A stretch of 64,000 bases of DNA from Hygrocybe punicea (lineage: Eukaryota; Basidiomycota; Agaricomycetes; Agaricales; Hygrophoraceae), in the NCBI GenBank assembly GCA_963556145.1, contig OY744463.1, positions 3,782,001 to 3,846,000 on the forward strand, read 5' to 3'. Below, in pieces: positions 44,136 through 54,486 of the stretch. How positions within the stretch are numbered: the first letter of the stretch is position 1; the number at the start of each line of letters is the position of its first letter. A program made the position numbers and the translations under genes. The notes beneath the pieces were generated by a model. That model did not search any database, was not told where the DNA came from, and was given only the letters and a program-made list of their open reading frames with translations.

Positions 44136-46379
44136 TGGAGTGGGTCCGAGGGACCTCACGGAATTGGGGACAGAATCACTCAGAAAGGTCTGCTATGGAT
44201 GGGATGATGGAGTGATTAACTGACTACTACATCGGGAATGGCTACTGGCTAAGGGTCTGGTCACATGATGTGCCAGGCACAACTACTACAGGTGCCCCCC
44301 TTCTGTGTAGTGATGCCTTTGTCGCTAACAAAAGAGGAACAAAATGGAAAAGAGAGATGAGGCAAAAGAAAGCAAAAAGGAAAAAAGAGCAAACCAGAGG
44401 AACTAGGAGGAACTAATCTCCTCCATTGGGGTCTAAGAGCAATGAGTCCTCCACTAGGTGAGAAGAAAGCTGGGAAAATGTGTCAAAAAGTGGAAAAATG
44501 GCAGTGGAATGTGGAAATAGGGCTGGTCAGGGGTACAACTGCAGTGCTCTGGGGCTGTACTCGGACCCGTACCCGAGGCCAAAAGTACGGGTATGGCACG
44601 GGTTTTGCAGGGGTACAGGAAGAAACATGCAAAATACCCCATTTTTACCTGTTTTTGGTGGTTTTTATGGTTATTGTGGACGGAATATTGGCCGGATCCT
44701 TTAGTGTAAAGGTACACAATGTTCAGAATAGTGTGGAGAGTGTTGAGAGCATTTTTACATATTTTTACAAGCAATGATTCTCATTATATCCCTCAAAAAC
44801 ATGCAAAATACCCCATTTTTACCTGTTTTTGGTGGTTTTGATGATTATTGTGGACGGAATACTGGTCGGATCCCTTTAGACTAAAGGAACACAATGTTTA
44901 GACTAGTGTGGAGAGTGTTGAGAGCATTTTTACATATTTTTACAAGCAATGATTCTCATTATATCTCTCAAAAATAGCAAAAAATACCCCCAAAATTGAG
45001 TTTTTGAAGTTTCTTCTCCCAAAAGAAATACAGCCCATACCCGTGTGGGTACTGCGGGTATTCTGAGGCTGGACTTGTACCCTTAACCCGTGGTACCCGT
45101 ACTCTTAACCCCTGGGGGTATTGCATACCCTTGACCTGCCCTATGTGGAAAGGGACGCAGAAGGAGGCAGCACGGAGTCGGTAAGTAGGTCATTGGCCAT
45201 GGGTCGACGTGGGGGGATGTGGGGCTGCTGTACGACGTGTAGGTGGGGGCACGAATGCATCCATTTGGGGTATGGCCGTTGTGGTACGTTGCGCAGATGG
45301 GTCGTGGGGTTCAAGGCCATGGTGGTGTTGCGAATGGGCTCACATTGCTCAGTACATGGATGGGGGTGGCCATATCACGTGGTTGGGTCTTCACGGTGGT
45401 GCATGAACATGTATGGGTGTTGGATGTGGGGTTGCACATGTGTAGATGGGGTATGGTGGGGCGGGGTGTGCCACTCGGGTTGGGCCAATTCTGCCACCCG
45501 GTACTGGCATGGGGGCAGTTGATTGCGCTGGAAACGGGCGTGTGGGGCCATAAAGTGAGTTGACGTGGGGCTCGCAGGTGTGTGGTTGGGTGGTATGTCA
45601 TTGAGTTGCACTAGGTGGGGCCAGATGTGTCATTCACGTGTTAGGATGGGTGGGCGTGAAAAGGGGTTGGTGAGGACGGCATAGGTGAAAATGGGACCGG
45701 TGGGGTTGTGGTATGGACGTGGGGGAATTGCGAGGGTCTGCATGTTCAGTAATGTACCTGTGGGGGTCTGAATATAAAAGGGGAGGTTGAAAATGGGGAT
45801 GGTGAGGTCGAGGGCGTGTCTTGCTGTGCGATGGCATTGTTGGATTTGTCGTCTGGCTCGGCAGCCTTGTGGGGGTCTTGTAAGGAGCGTGGGGTGCTGT
45901 GGTTGGGCGTGGTTGTTCAGGATTTTGGTGGGCAAAGCTGGTGATGTGGCTGCATGAGGTGGCTGTGCAGACTGGTGAGGATAGGCAAAAAGTCATGAGG
46001 ACAGTCGTGGGGCATGTAACAGGATACGGATGAAACACTTGGGCATTTGGAGACTGATTTTTGTAGGGTTTTGCATGAGGTTGCTGCATGGAATCGCGTG
46101 GGTCGGCTCTCAGGGTGTTCTCCATGCTTGAAGGTCTGTGGTTCTGTACTCAAAATTGATATACAAGTGGAATGGGGTGGTCTCGTATAGCTGCGTGGGT
46201 TGAATCTTGCTCTCATCACCACAATGGAGTGGGTCCGAGGGACCTCATGGAATTGGGGACAGAATCACTCCCAAAGGTCTGCTATGGATGGGATGATGGA
46301 GTGATGAACTGACTACTACATCAGGAATGGCTACTGGCTAAGGGTCTGGTCATGTGATGTGCCAGGCACAACTACTACA
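44136..46379 (-). mobile_element. Short non-autonomous LTR retrotransposon (TRIM-like), copy B
   Basis: 155-bp LTRs at 44136-44290 and 46225-46379, same TG..CA ends as copy A (minus sense). The same primer-binding segment (46198-46221) and purine run (AGAAGGGGGGCACC) are present. The internal region is collinear with copy A but CpG-depleted, and it carries hAT-like element 3. Flanking bases (GCCAT, CTGTC) do not form a target duplication. Confidence 0.85.
44518..45143. mobile_element. Non-autonomous hAT-like element 3, with 8-bp target duplication
   Basis: Ends TAGGGCTGGTCAGGGGTA and, complemented, TAGGGCAGGTCAAGGGTA. TGTGGAAA is duplicated at 44510-44517 and 45144-45151. 626 bp with ACCCGTACC-type subterminal motifs and a 174-bp tandem duplication inside (units starting 44626 and 44800). 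It lacks the microsatellite/palindrome module of elements 1 and 2. Confidence 0.9.
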
Positions 46380-46505
46380 CTGTCACAATGGGGCCACTGG
46401 AGACATTGAAGATGATGTCCCCAGAAACTCTCCCCCAATCCTCCCATTGTCCATTCCCCCATCCACCTCTAGTGATTGGCACCGGTACTCCGTGGGTATT
46501 CCATG

Positions 46506-46867
46506 CATCAGGAAAATTACAAGCCCTTTTTTTGCACCTTTTGCACCTTGTAAAAGGTGCAAAAGGTGCAAAAGGTCCCAAGAGGTCCACCTTTTCCAAG
46601 AGGTAGCACCTTTTCCAAGAAAGTGACCTGGCTTAGAAAAGTTCAAACTCTTGGAAAAAGAGGTCAAAAGGAGGGAAAAAAGGAAGGGAAAAAGAAGGGA
46701 AAAGAAGAGCTTTTGATTCTTTTCCCTTCTTTTTTCCTTCCATTTTTTCCTCCTTTTGACCTCTTTTTCCAAGAGTTTGAACTTTTCTAAGCCGGGTCAC
46801 TTTCTTGGAAAAGGTGCTACCTCTTGGGACCTTTGGCCCCTTTTGTTCCTTGTAAAAGAAGGCCCTT
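46506..46867. repeat. Long fold-back palindrome
   Basis: Two arms of about 140 bp (roughly 46568-46708 and 46718-46850) are near-perfect complements, for example CTTGGAAAAAGAGGTCAAAAGG versus its complement. The centre is near 46712. An extra small hairpin, GCACCTTGTAAAAGGTGC, sits at the left end. Very purine/pyrimidine biased. Probably a fold-back or miniature element. Confidence 0.85.
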
Positions 46868-47218
46868 TTTCGGACCAGATAACACACATCCACAATTGTG
46901 GACAAATTCAAGGACAAACATAATAATAATAATCAATAGATTACAAAAATATTTAATTGATTTTAGAGTAACTTCATATTTACTAACAACAACTTACAAA
47001 GTATACGATGTCTGTAAAGTAAATCAGTATTAATAAAATGAAAGTGAGTAATACGCACATAACGAGTAAATGCATGTGCACGACTTATATATGTTTGGAG
47101 GTCACGCACGGACCATTTGGCGAAGTTTGGCAAAATGGAGCGCCAAACATCGTCACTTTTGCCATTTTCGGTAAGTTTGGACTTGGCGACTAACCAGTAC
47201 TGACCTTTGACCATAGGA

Positions 47219-47950
47219 CGACACCAACGCAACAATGATGATGAGCAAGGCCAGGAGTGACGCGGCCCCGGTACGTGCGGTACTCCCTTACACCCGCGTA
47301 GTTTTTTATTTCCTTTCATTTATTTTATTTTATTTTATTTTATTTTATTCGACACTAACAATTAAATTACAGGTCTACGGCAACCACCACCACGACAATG
47401 ACAATGACAACGACAACGACAATTGCCACCATGATGGCCACAACCACGACATCGACAATCAACGCCACGTCGGACGCGCCAACAACAGGCCCCATGGCAA
47501 ACCAGGACGCGCGCACACGCAAACGAACGGAGTGGGCAAGTCAACGAGACAGAACAAGCAGCAGGGGGTGGTGCATCCACCCCCGCTGCTTCATGGTATG
47601 TTTTTCATTAATTTTTTCCATCAATTTTATTCTTCTAACTGAAGAACGCGCCACCGCGCTGCCACCACCATTACCACCACCGGAACACACATGTCAAACG
47701 CGTGTGTTTTGCCAGGACAGGCCACGGCACCATGGCACCCACCTCGCGATGAAGTGTGCCGGCACCGCAGACGCTACTGAGGCAGAATGCACACGTACAA
47801 CGCGTGCGTTTCGCCACCTCGCGAAGACGCTGGCCACGTCAACTGACATGCGCCGATCTCTCGCGAGGTCAGATGGAGTCACCGCAGGGCATCCCCCAAT
47901 CCCACCTCGCGAAGACGCCGGCCACGTCAACTGACGTGTGCGGCTCTCTC
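47219..47950 (+). other. Microsatellite-exon module (copy in unresolved element)
   Basis: Intron-like sequence from about 47300 to 47371 (GTAGTTTTT...CTAAC...TTACAG) is followed by a His/Asp/Asn-rich exon of CAACGACAATGAC repeats. The exon end GGGGGTGGTGCATCCACCCCC codes KQQGVVHPPPLLHG. Then comes a 46-49 nt intron (GTATGTTTTT...TTCTAACTGAAG, 47598-47645) and a Pro-rich exon leading into nested palindromes. The order matches hAT-like elements 1 and 2 and the copy at 49056-49600. Element ends were not resolved; a 35-bp inverted match exists between 46506-46540 and 48915-48949. Confidence 0.6.
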
Positions 47951-48058
47951 GCGAGGTCAGATGGAGTATCCGCAGGGCAGGGCAGGGCAGGGCACCCCAT
48001 TCCCACCTTGCGAAGATGCTGGCCACATCAATTGACGTGCGTGGCTCTCTCGCGAGGT
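47816..48058. repeat. Tandem array of three 54-bp nested palindrome units (copies 4-6)
   Basis: Units at 47816-47869, 47904-47957 and 48005-48058. All have ACCTCGCG or ACCTTGCG on the left, a CACGTCAA(C/T)TGACGTG-like core, and CTCTCTCGCGAGGT on the right. Spacers of 34 and 47 bp share GATGGAGT..CCGCAGGGCA. Confidence 0.9.
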
Positions 48059-48479
48059 GGAAGTTGTCTGGTTCAACGTGGACGCATCAGGACATCCAGA
48101 CGAAGAGGCCCACGTATGGCTGAAGGCCGGTGCAAGGCCCCAGCACCTGAATTCCACCTTGCAGACAGGCTGGCCACACATGGTCCATATACTGAATTTA
48201 TTGGGAGGGTATACTACATATTGTTATCATATTGTTGCACCAGTATTCAAAAAGCATTCAAAATCATAATGATCCAATATTTTGAAACAAAGTACATTAC
48301 CAGTGTTGATTGACAATTTTACAGTACTTCTTCAATAACAAGACATTTACTGAAATTATTGAAGTTTCAAATGTATACTGTACACAATTTATTTTGAAAC
48401 TGAAAGTATTCATTCAGAAGTATTTAAATAACCTGTAAAAATAGGCTAACAAACCACAAAAGATATGGAAAAGCTTTCA

Positions 48480-48949
48480 AGAGATTCTTCTTTTCCAAAG
48501 ACAAAACAACTTTTTCAAGAAATGGACCCGGCTTAAAAAAGCTCTTTGTCTTGGGACAAGAGGTATCCTTTTTCAAAGTAATTCACTTTTGAAAAAGATG
48601 GGAAAAGTAGAAAAAAAGAAGAAAAGGCATCAAAGGTCAAAAGTGATCCAAGGTCATAAGGTCAAAAGTGGTAAGACAAGTAAAGTGATTAATTGTAAAG
48701 GACCAACAAGTAAGCAAAGTGCTAAAGGAGTCAAAGTAATCCAAGTTTGAAAAGGTGGGAAAAAGTTGAAAAGGGTGAAAAGGTGTGCAAGGGATATTAT
48801 GTAGTAAATATTTCCAAGTGACTCAAAGTGCCATAAGGTAGCAGAAGTTGTTAAAAAAGATGAAAAAAACCTCAGAAAAAAGTTCAAGAGGTTTCAAAAA
48901 AGGTCAAGAGCCTCCAAGGTGCAAAAAAGGGCTTGTAAATTTCCTGATG
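48480..48949. repeat. Diverged relative of the fold-back element
   Basis: TTTTTCAAGAAATGGACCCGG and the terminal AAGGGCTTGTAAATTTCCTGATG match parts of 46506-46867, the latter in inverted orientation. No full palindrome here. Confidence 0.5.
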
Positions 48950-49055
48950 TGGCTACCCGTACCTGTACCCATGGAAACCCATACCTGTGGCCATGGGTAT
49001 GGGTAACCTGCCAGTTTACCCACGGGTCTATGCCAGAGGTGCACAACCTCCCATT

Positions 49056-49208
49056 ACCTCATGAACACAGCACTGATGTCAATTGACATCATGCTGCATC
49101 TTTGCGAGGTGACTTGGGTGGGCCTCCTTGTCTCCTTGTCTCCCCCTCATCTTTGATATCCCCAACTGACCTCATGAATGCGGTGCCGATGGCGCTGGTT
49201 CACGAGGT
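49056..49208. repeat. Nested palindrome unit (copy 7) and a shortened unit (copy 8)
   Basis: 49056-49110: ACCTCATG arm, perfect core GATGTCAATTGACATC, right arm GCGAGGT. 49169-49208 keeps both arms (ACCTCATG, ACGAGGT) but lost the core. Both are CpG-decayed versions. Confidence 0.75.
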
Positions 49209-49209
49209 G

Positions 49210-49890
49210 GGTTGAGTCATTGGCCCACTAGTTGAGGGGGGTGGGTGTGGGTGTGGGGGTTGGGGAGCATCTGCGGCTGTAGTCAGTAGCAATGTATAAT
49301 AATCATAAAAAGACATACATGTTGCAGTGGGTGGTGGGTGCACCACCCCCACTGCTCCTCTCTTTGCCTTCATTGTCCATTGAAGCCACACTTGCTGCAT
49401 CATTGTTTGCAATCACCATGGCTTGCCATTGTTGTTTGCGATCATTGTGGCTTGCCGTCATCACAGTTGCTGTCATTGCAGTTGCCGTTGTCACGGTTGC
49501 CATTGTCACAGTTGTGGTTGCGGTCCTCATCCCTGTTGTCCTCATCCTTTTTGTCCTCATCCTTGTAGTTGGTTTCGTCATTGTGGTTGTGTGGTGTGTC
49601 TGTAGTTGTCTGGTTAGTCAGTATGATAGAACTATATAAATAAATACCTATTGCAGTGGGGGTGCAGCACTCCTTGCTGCTCTTTTGGTCTCCTAACCTC
49701 ATCTGTCTTCAGGTCGTTACTTTTGGTTTTTGTTTGGTCTTGCAGTTGCCGCATAATTGAGGTGAAGTTGCGTGTCATGGGATTGTGACAATACCCATGA
49801 AAAACCTGTGGACCCATGGCACGGGTACGGGTAAATCACGGGTCCCGATTTGGCTACCCATACCCGTACCTGTGCTGATATGCAGCTTCT
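49210..49890 (-). other. Microsatellite-exon modules on the minus strand (two)
   Basis: Minus-strand frames end GVVHPPPTATC (near 49330) and QQGVLHPHCNRY (near 49650), the same exon end as at 47550-47582. The first is followed by an intron (GTATGTCTTTTT...CTACTGACTACAG, about 49264-49315) and Pro-rich codons into the nested palindrome. GTCCTCATC and GTTGCCATTGTCAC repeats form the microsatellite part. Subterminal TACCCGTACC words occur near 48955 and 49870. Element ends unresolved. Confidence 0.5.
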
Positions 49891-49899
49891 CCCTTTGCG

Positions 49900-52355
49900 C
49901 ATGGAATCTCTCAATTGATCAATCCTAGCTTTCCTATGACTCTTCCACATCCTGTATATGTGTGAAATATCAGCGCACCATGTGCAACCTGCATGACTTA
50001 CACCAATCTACACACACGTGGCTTCAACATCTTTGCTGTATCTTAACCACACGGCCCGGTCTCAATACAATGAAACACCACTGTTAAACACGTCCTACAT
50101 GTTCGGACACCAAGTCTGATGCCAGAAATGTAATTCATCCGGTTTATCTTCTTCTTTTCACCAACTTTCATGTGATATTCACCGTTATTTCAAATCCTTT
50201 GCTATTCTGTTCCCATTGTAGAGACCCGACGTCTCCCTGAGTCCATATCATTGATATCTCACGAATCCAGACAAACCCGACACCTCCAAATGATTCCCAT
50301 TCCAACCCGATGTAACCCGACGTGATGTGACCCAATGTGACCAATGTGACCCGACGTATGCCGCTTTGTCACAGCCGCTTTCAGATCAAATCTGGCAGCC
50401 TCAGAAGCCCCAGAGTTCTAATTATAGGAGACAGATCTCATTGGACTCGCTCCCTGACTTTGGACTTGCCTTATATATGCATCCCCTTGTCCTTTTGGAG
50501 ATATGTATGAGATTTTAGATCTTTTCTTGGACATTCATTTTCCCCTCCATTTTCCTGTCTTCATTGCATCGCAACTCCCCTCTTCTCATCCCCATTCCAA
50601 CCTTTCTTTGTAGTTTTGCATCGGCCAAAATAGACAAGTCTGAAAGTAGACTACTCACTCATGTACTATAAAAATGGTCCCCAACGACTGTACAAAAAGA
50701 GATACCATTAGTCCCCATTTCCTTATAGTCAGAAGCATCTTTTAATTCCTTCAAATGCTTGTCCTCGTAGACCCTTAGCTTTTCTGTAGTTGACCTCGTC
50801 GTCTTTATCATAGTTCCATTATTTGTTCATCGTTTCCGACCCAACCCAACCCAACCCACTGTACCCGACATCATCAGCATCGTCAGGTTCATCATTATTT
50901 ATCCACTTTGACTCCATTCATCACCGGATTCATCATTATTTGTCTAGTTTTACACGGCAGCTTAGATTTTACTTCCATTTCCACTTTTTACTACTATTCC
51001 CGACACTGACTTATCCACCGTCACTTCTATGCTGACACCCTCAGGCTAGGATCTTATCTTCCAAAGCCACCCCGAACCTGCATCTACACTGTTTCGTCGC
51101 TTTCATGCGATATCTCGCCGCGTTTCTATTTTCACTCATCCACCCTTAAACCCCTATCCCTTTAGAATATAAAGAATGTCTTGTAGTAGCAAAAACAACA
51201 AAGAACCCAGTTATCCCCTCTCCACCAGTTTGCGTCTTAAGTTTAAAAGATCCAGTCATTCCCACTCAAATATGCGTCTCTTCTCATTGCATACTCTCCA
51301 CTATCGCGACCTAAATTGTAGCAGAACCTTCATCTCATTGTGTCACCACCGTGTATCATGCTGTCATCGAGGACACCCAGCTAAGTCTTCTGATCCTTCT
51401 TTATCACTGCATTGCAACATCCCATTGTCTCATGACTCTTCGCGTTTGTTTATTTTATCGCGCATATTATTGCGCATTATCATGTTATCGTCAGGAGTGT
51501 CCCAAGTCCCGTTTGCACCTTTGTGACATTTTCATCTTTTATTACCTCTTTATCCAGGGTCATAAACGTGGAAACTGTATCAGCGCGGACCCATACCCGT
51601 GACCCATGCGGGTTTCAATACCCATGCATATGACTATCCATCTCACTTCACCGTCGCTTCCCTGCCACCTACTCACACACCCCACACCGACCCCCACTCC
51701 CTGCATCCTTCCTGCCCATTACCCACCCTCAGGTGCCCTTACCCATCACCAGTGGACCAAATGTGATGCTTCTGTGAAGGTTGGTACCCATTTATCCGGC
51801 GGCAGCACCCCATGTTTCCTCCCCCCCTTTTTATTTATTTACTCTATTTTCCTTGTGTATTCCCATGTATATTAGCCTGTATAAAGTATGTACATGAGTA
51901 AATATATCATATATAAAAGATTCAGCATGAAAGGACTGCAGGATAGTGAAAAAGTTGAGCTCACTGTTGCAGACAGTGAGCTCAGACAACAGTGGGGAGA
52001 TCTGAAACAATGCCACCACTGTTTCTGATGCAAGATCTCATCTCAATACCCTTTTCGGGTGCTTATCTGTACATAGACTCAAGTGTGGAGTTATTTCTTG
52101 GTTTACCACCGGTGTTGAGAAAGTACAAAATCTGAGCCTAATAAGACTCATCTCAAACAAAGTGAGACAAGCCTAAGTGTGGCTTGATGTAGCAAGCTTG
52201 TGAGAGACTAATTGAGCAAAGGCTTTGTAAGCAAGCTAGATAATCAGCACATGATTTTCCCCAAAGTTTGTGCATATGCATTGGGGAGAAATCAGGCAAT
52301 AAAATTTTATCTTTCTTCTTCTCTGCGCTCATAGTCCTCTCAGTCTACTTGCCAG
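49900..52355. other. Gene-poor region with scattered repeat motifs
   Basis: I found no gene. CCCGACGT/AACCCGATGT words cluster near 50220-50350 and CCAACCCAACCC near 50835. A TACCCGTGACCC patch near 51585 resembles the hAT-like subterminal motif. Long pyrimidine-rich ORFs (51176-51875) show no splice structure or domain. Confidence 0.45.
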
Positions 52356-52732
52356 TGTTGGGAATAGTGGCCGAATAGTTGTGGAAAGGATTAGTAATCC
52401 ATATCATGTGACCCTGGAACTCAAACACACCTGTCTGATGAATAATGCTGAAGCGCAGCATGTATTCTACTCACCACAAGAAACTTCTAGTAGATTTAGC
52501 TAGTAGTATAAAAGCCCTCTCAGAGAGAGGTAAATATAATTCATTCCACATAAAATAAGTTAGCAGTCAACAACCACTGCAACTATATATTCCAATAGCC
52601 AATGGTTTAAGTCCTTTCTGACCCACCCACCATCCCATATACTATTGTTAGTGTGTATGTTGAGTCTGGTTCAATGTTTGTTTGCATCAATGTTTTTCTG
52701 TAATAAATAACTCAAATTAAGACACTTCTACA
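52356..52732 (+). repeat. Possible solo Copia-like LTR
   Basis: Starts TGTTGGGAATAGTGG, has AGTAGTATAAAAG (TATA-like) at about 52504 and AATAAATAA near the end, and finishes CTTCTACA. No matching flanking 5-mers, so the boundaries are tentative. Confidence 0.45.
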
Positions 52733-52994
52733 CGCTCAAGTTTCTTGACAGATCCAAATACTTGGTGCTCTGTCCTTCCCTTTCTCATAAACCTTGGAAC
52801 TCGACGTTCCTCACAACAGAGCTACAAATATTTTGATCCACCTTTTGAATTCTTCAATCCTCTCTTTGGCATTTTCTGACAGCTTGGAAATTGTCTGAAT
52901 GCTAGATCGAGAAACTTCCCCCAAACCCAGAAAATCATTACATTGTAAGATTTTCTCTTTCTTATTGGATCTTAAAAAATTAATTCTATTACAG

Positions 52995-53073
52995 CGGTTT
53001 TCATTGAGGTGTGGAAACTCCAAAATTTGAAGGTGGCTGTGCATTTCCAAGATTACGTGTACAATTTTGTAGC
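52995..53073. repeat. Inverted repeat arm flanking a Copia-like LTR (left)
   Basis: Reverse-complement match to 54003-54097, for example GTGGAAACTCCAAAATTTGAAGG, with one 20-odd bp gap. Confidence 0.8.
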
Positions 53074-53126
53074 ACCAACTAAGTACTCTAAATGCTTGAC
53101 ATGGCCAGTGTGACGGCAAGTTCTGT

Positions 53127-53514
53127 TGTAGACCCGGAATGGGAATCTACGGAAAGTGGTGATCAGCTAGAAAGTGATCAGAGGAATTTAGTTTCTATTA
53201 GAAGGGTCTAGTCAATCCAACCCGAATCCAGGGGTTCCGGACTCAGAGGGAGAGTATGGGGGAAAGGACGAAGGCAAGTATATATGAGATGGGATGATAA
53301 GAGGATTCTATATGTCTGGGTCTTGGTATTTTTCTATATGGTTCTATATGGTTTGTAGTATAAATGTGCTACTTTTATACTACTGAGAGGGATCCTGTGC
53401 TGTAGTAACCATGTACTACAAGTGAAGGCTGTAAATGATAGGGGTAGTGGAGTGGAGGAATGGTGGAGTGGTGCTATGTACTAGGAGACGGGAAATGAAG
53501 ATACATGATATATA
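53127..53514 (-). repeat. Solo Copia-like LTR
   Basis: Minus-strand copy of 43739-44121, with TGTAGACCC at its plus-left edge and a TATA-like AGTATAAAAG complement at about 53373. No internal domain adjoins. Confidence 0.65.
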
Positions 53515-53519
53515 ACTAT

Positions 53520-54486
53520 ATACGTACTGATTCCGGGTCGTTAGGGACATTGCAGTGTGAGTAGGAATGATTCCGGAGGCGGAATCCGGAGCGGAATCGA
53601 TGGAAACAAGCGGAATCGAACGGAATCGATGATACGGGAATGGAAATGGACGGGAACGGTGTCTGATATGAAGGGGAAACAGATCCACACGATCCGGAGC
53701 CTCTACACCAGGCTCATCTCTCAACAGAATCTGTAAGGTACTTGGTATCAGGAAGTCATCAGTATACCATGCCATCCAGATCACCAGAAATATGGCATCA
53801 CTTCCAATCCCTGTAAAGTAAAGTTCGGGTGCAAACTCATCACATCTGATATCATTTTCATTATCTCCCTTCTCGAAAACTCCCCAACACTCTTTCTTGA
53901 TGAAATCCAGGACAAAGTGTACATCACTGAAAGATTGCCTTCTCTGTATCTACACTTACTCGTGCACTGGACCAACAAGCAAAAGTGTCCTGTTTAATTG
54001 GGGCTACAAAATTGTACACGGAATCTCGGCAGACTACATATTTGGAAATGCACAGCCACCTTCAAATTTTGGAGTTTCCACACCTCGATGAAAACGGGGA
54101 CCTTCAACCCACACCGTTCAAGAAGATGACAAATAGTATCAAATAATATACCGAGTAATGTGTAAAATATATATATAAAAGCTAACACCACAAAGCTAAC
54201 AGCTAACAGCTAACAGCTAACATATAAATCAGAAGCTAGCTTTGTTCAAATATTACAAAGTTGTAAGTATTAAAGTAAGTCCGTGCACGGTGAAAAGCCA
54301 ATTATGTCGTCATCTTGAGCGATGTGAGTTTCAAATCCTGAAAACGGCTGTAATTCTTTCTTCACTCTCCTATCTACCTCATTCTCCTTCTCCACCTTTA
54401 CAAATTGTTTGAGCTATTACAAAGCTAAGGCTCAAAGTGTGGAAGGTCAGGTGAAATCCTGTGCAACAAGTAACTAGTGCTAGTAA
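53520..54486. repeat. Repeat debris with the right inverted arm (54003-54097)
   Basis: GGAATCG/GGAATCGATGG words cluster at 53560-53640, like subterminal motifs of hAT-like elements. The right arm of the inverted repeat is at 54003-54097, and AGCTAAC repeats at 54180-54225. No gene. Confidence 0.55.

Noticed and set aside
45121..45935. ORFs inside TRIM-like copy B
   Set aside because: Frames differ from those in copy A and are broken; they follow base composition and not a conserved protein.
46473..49890. One large element with ends GGCACCGGTAC and its partner near 49885
   Set aside because: The end similarity is weak and I could not find an 8-bp target duplication, so the boundaries were not called.
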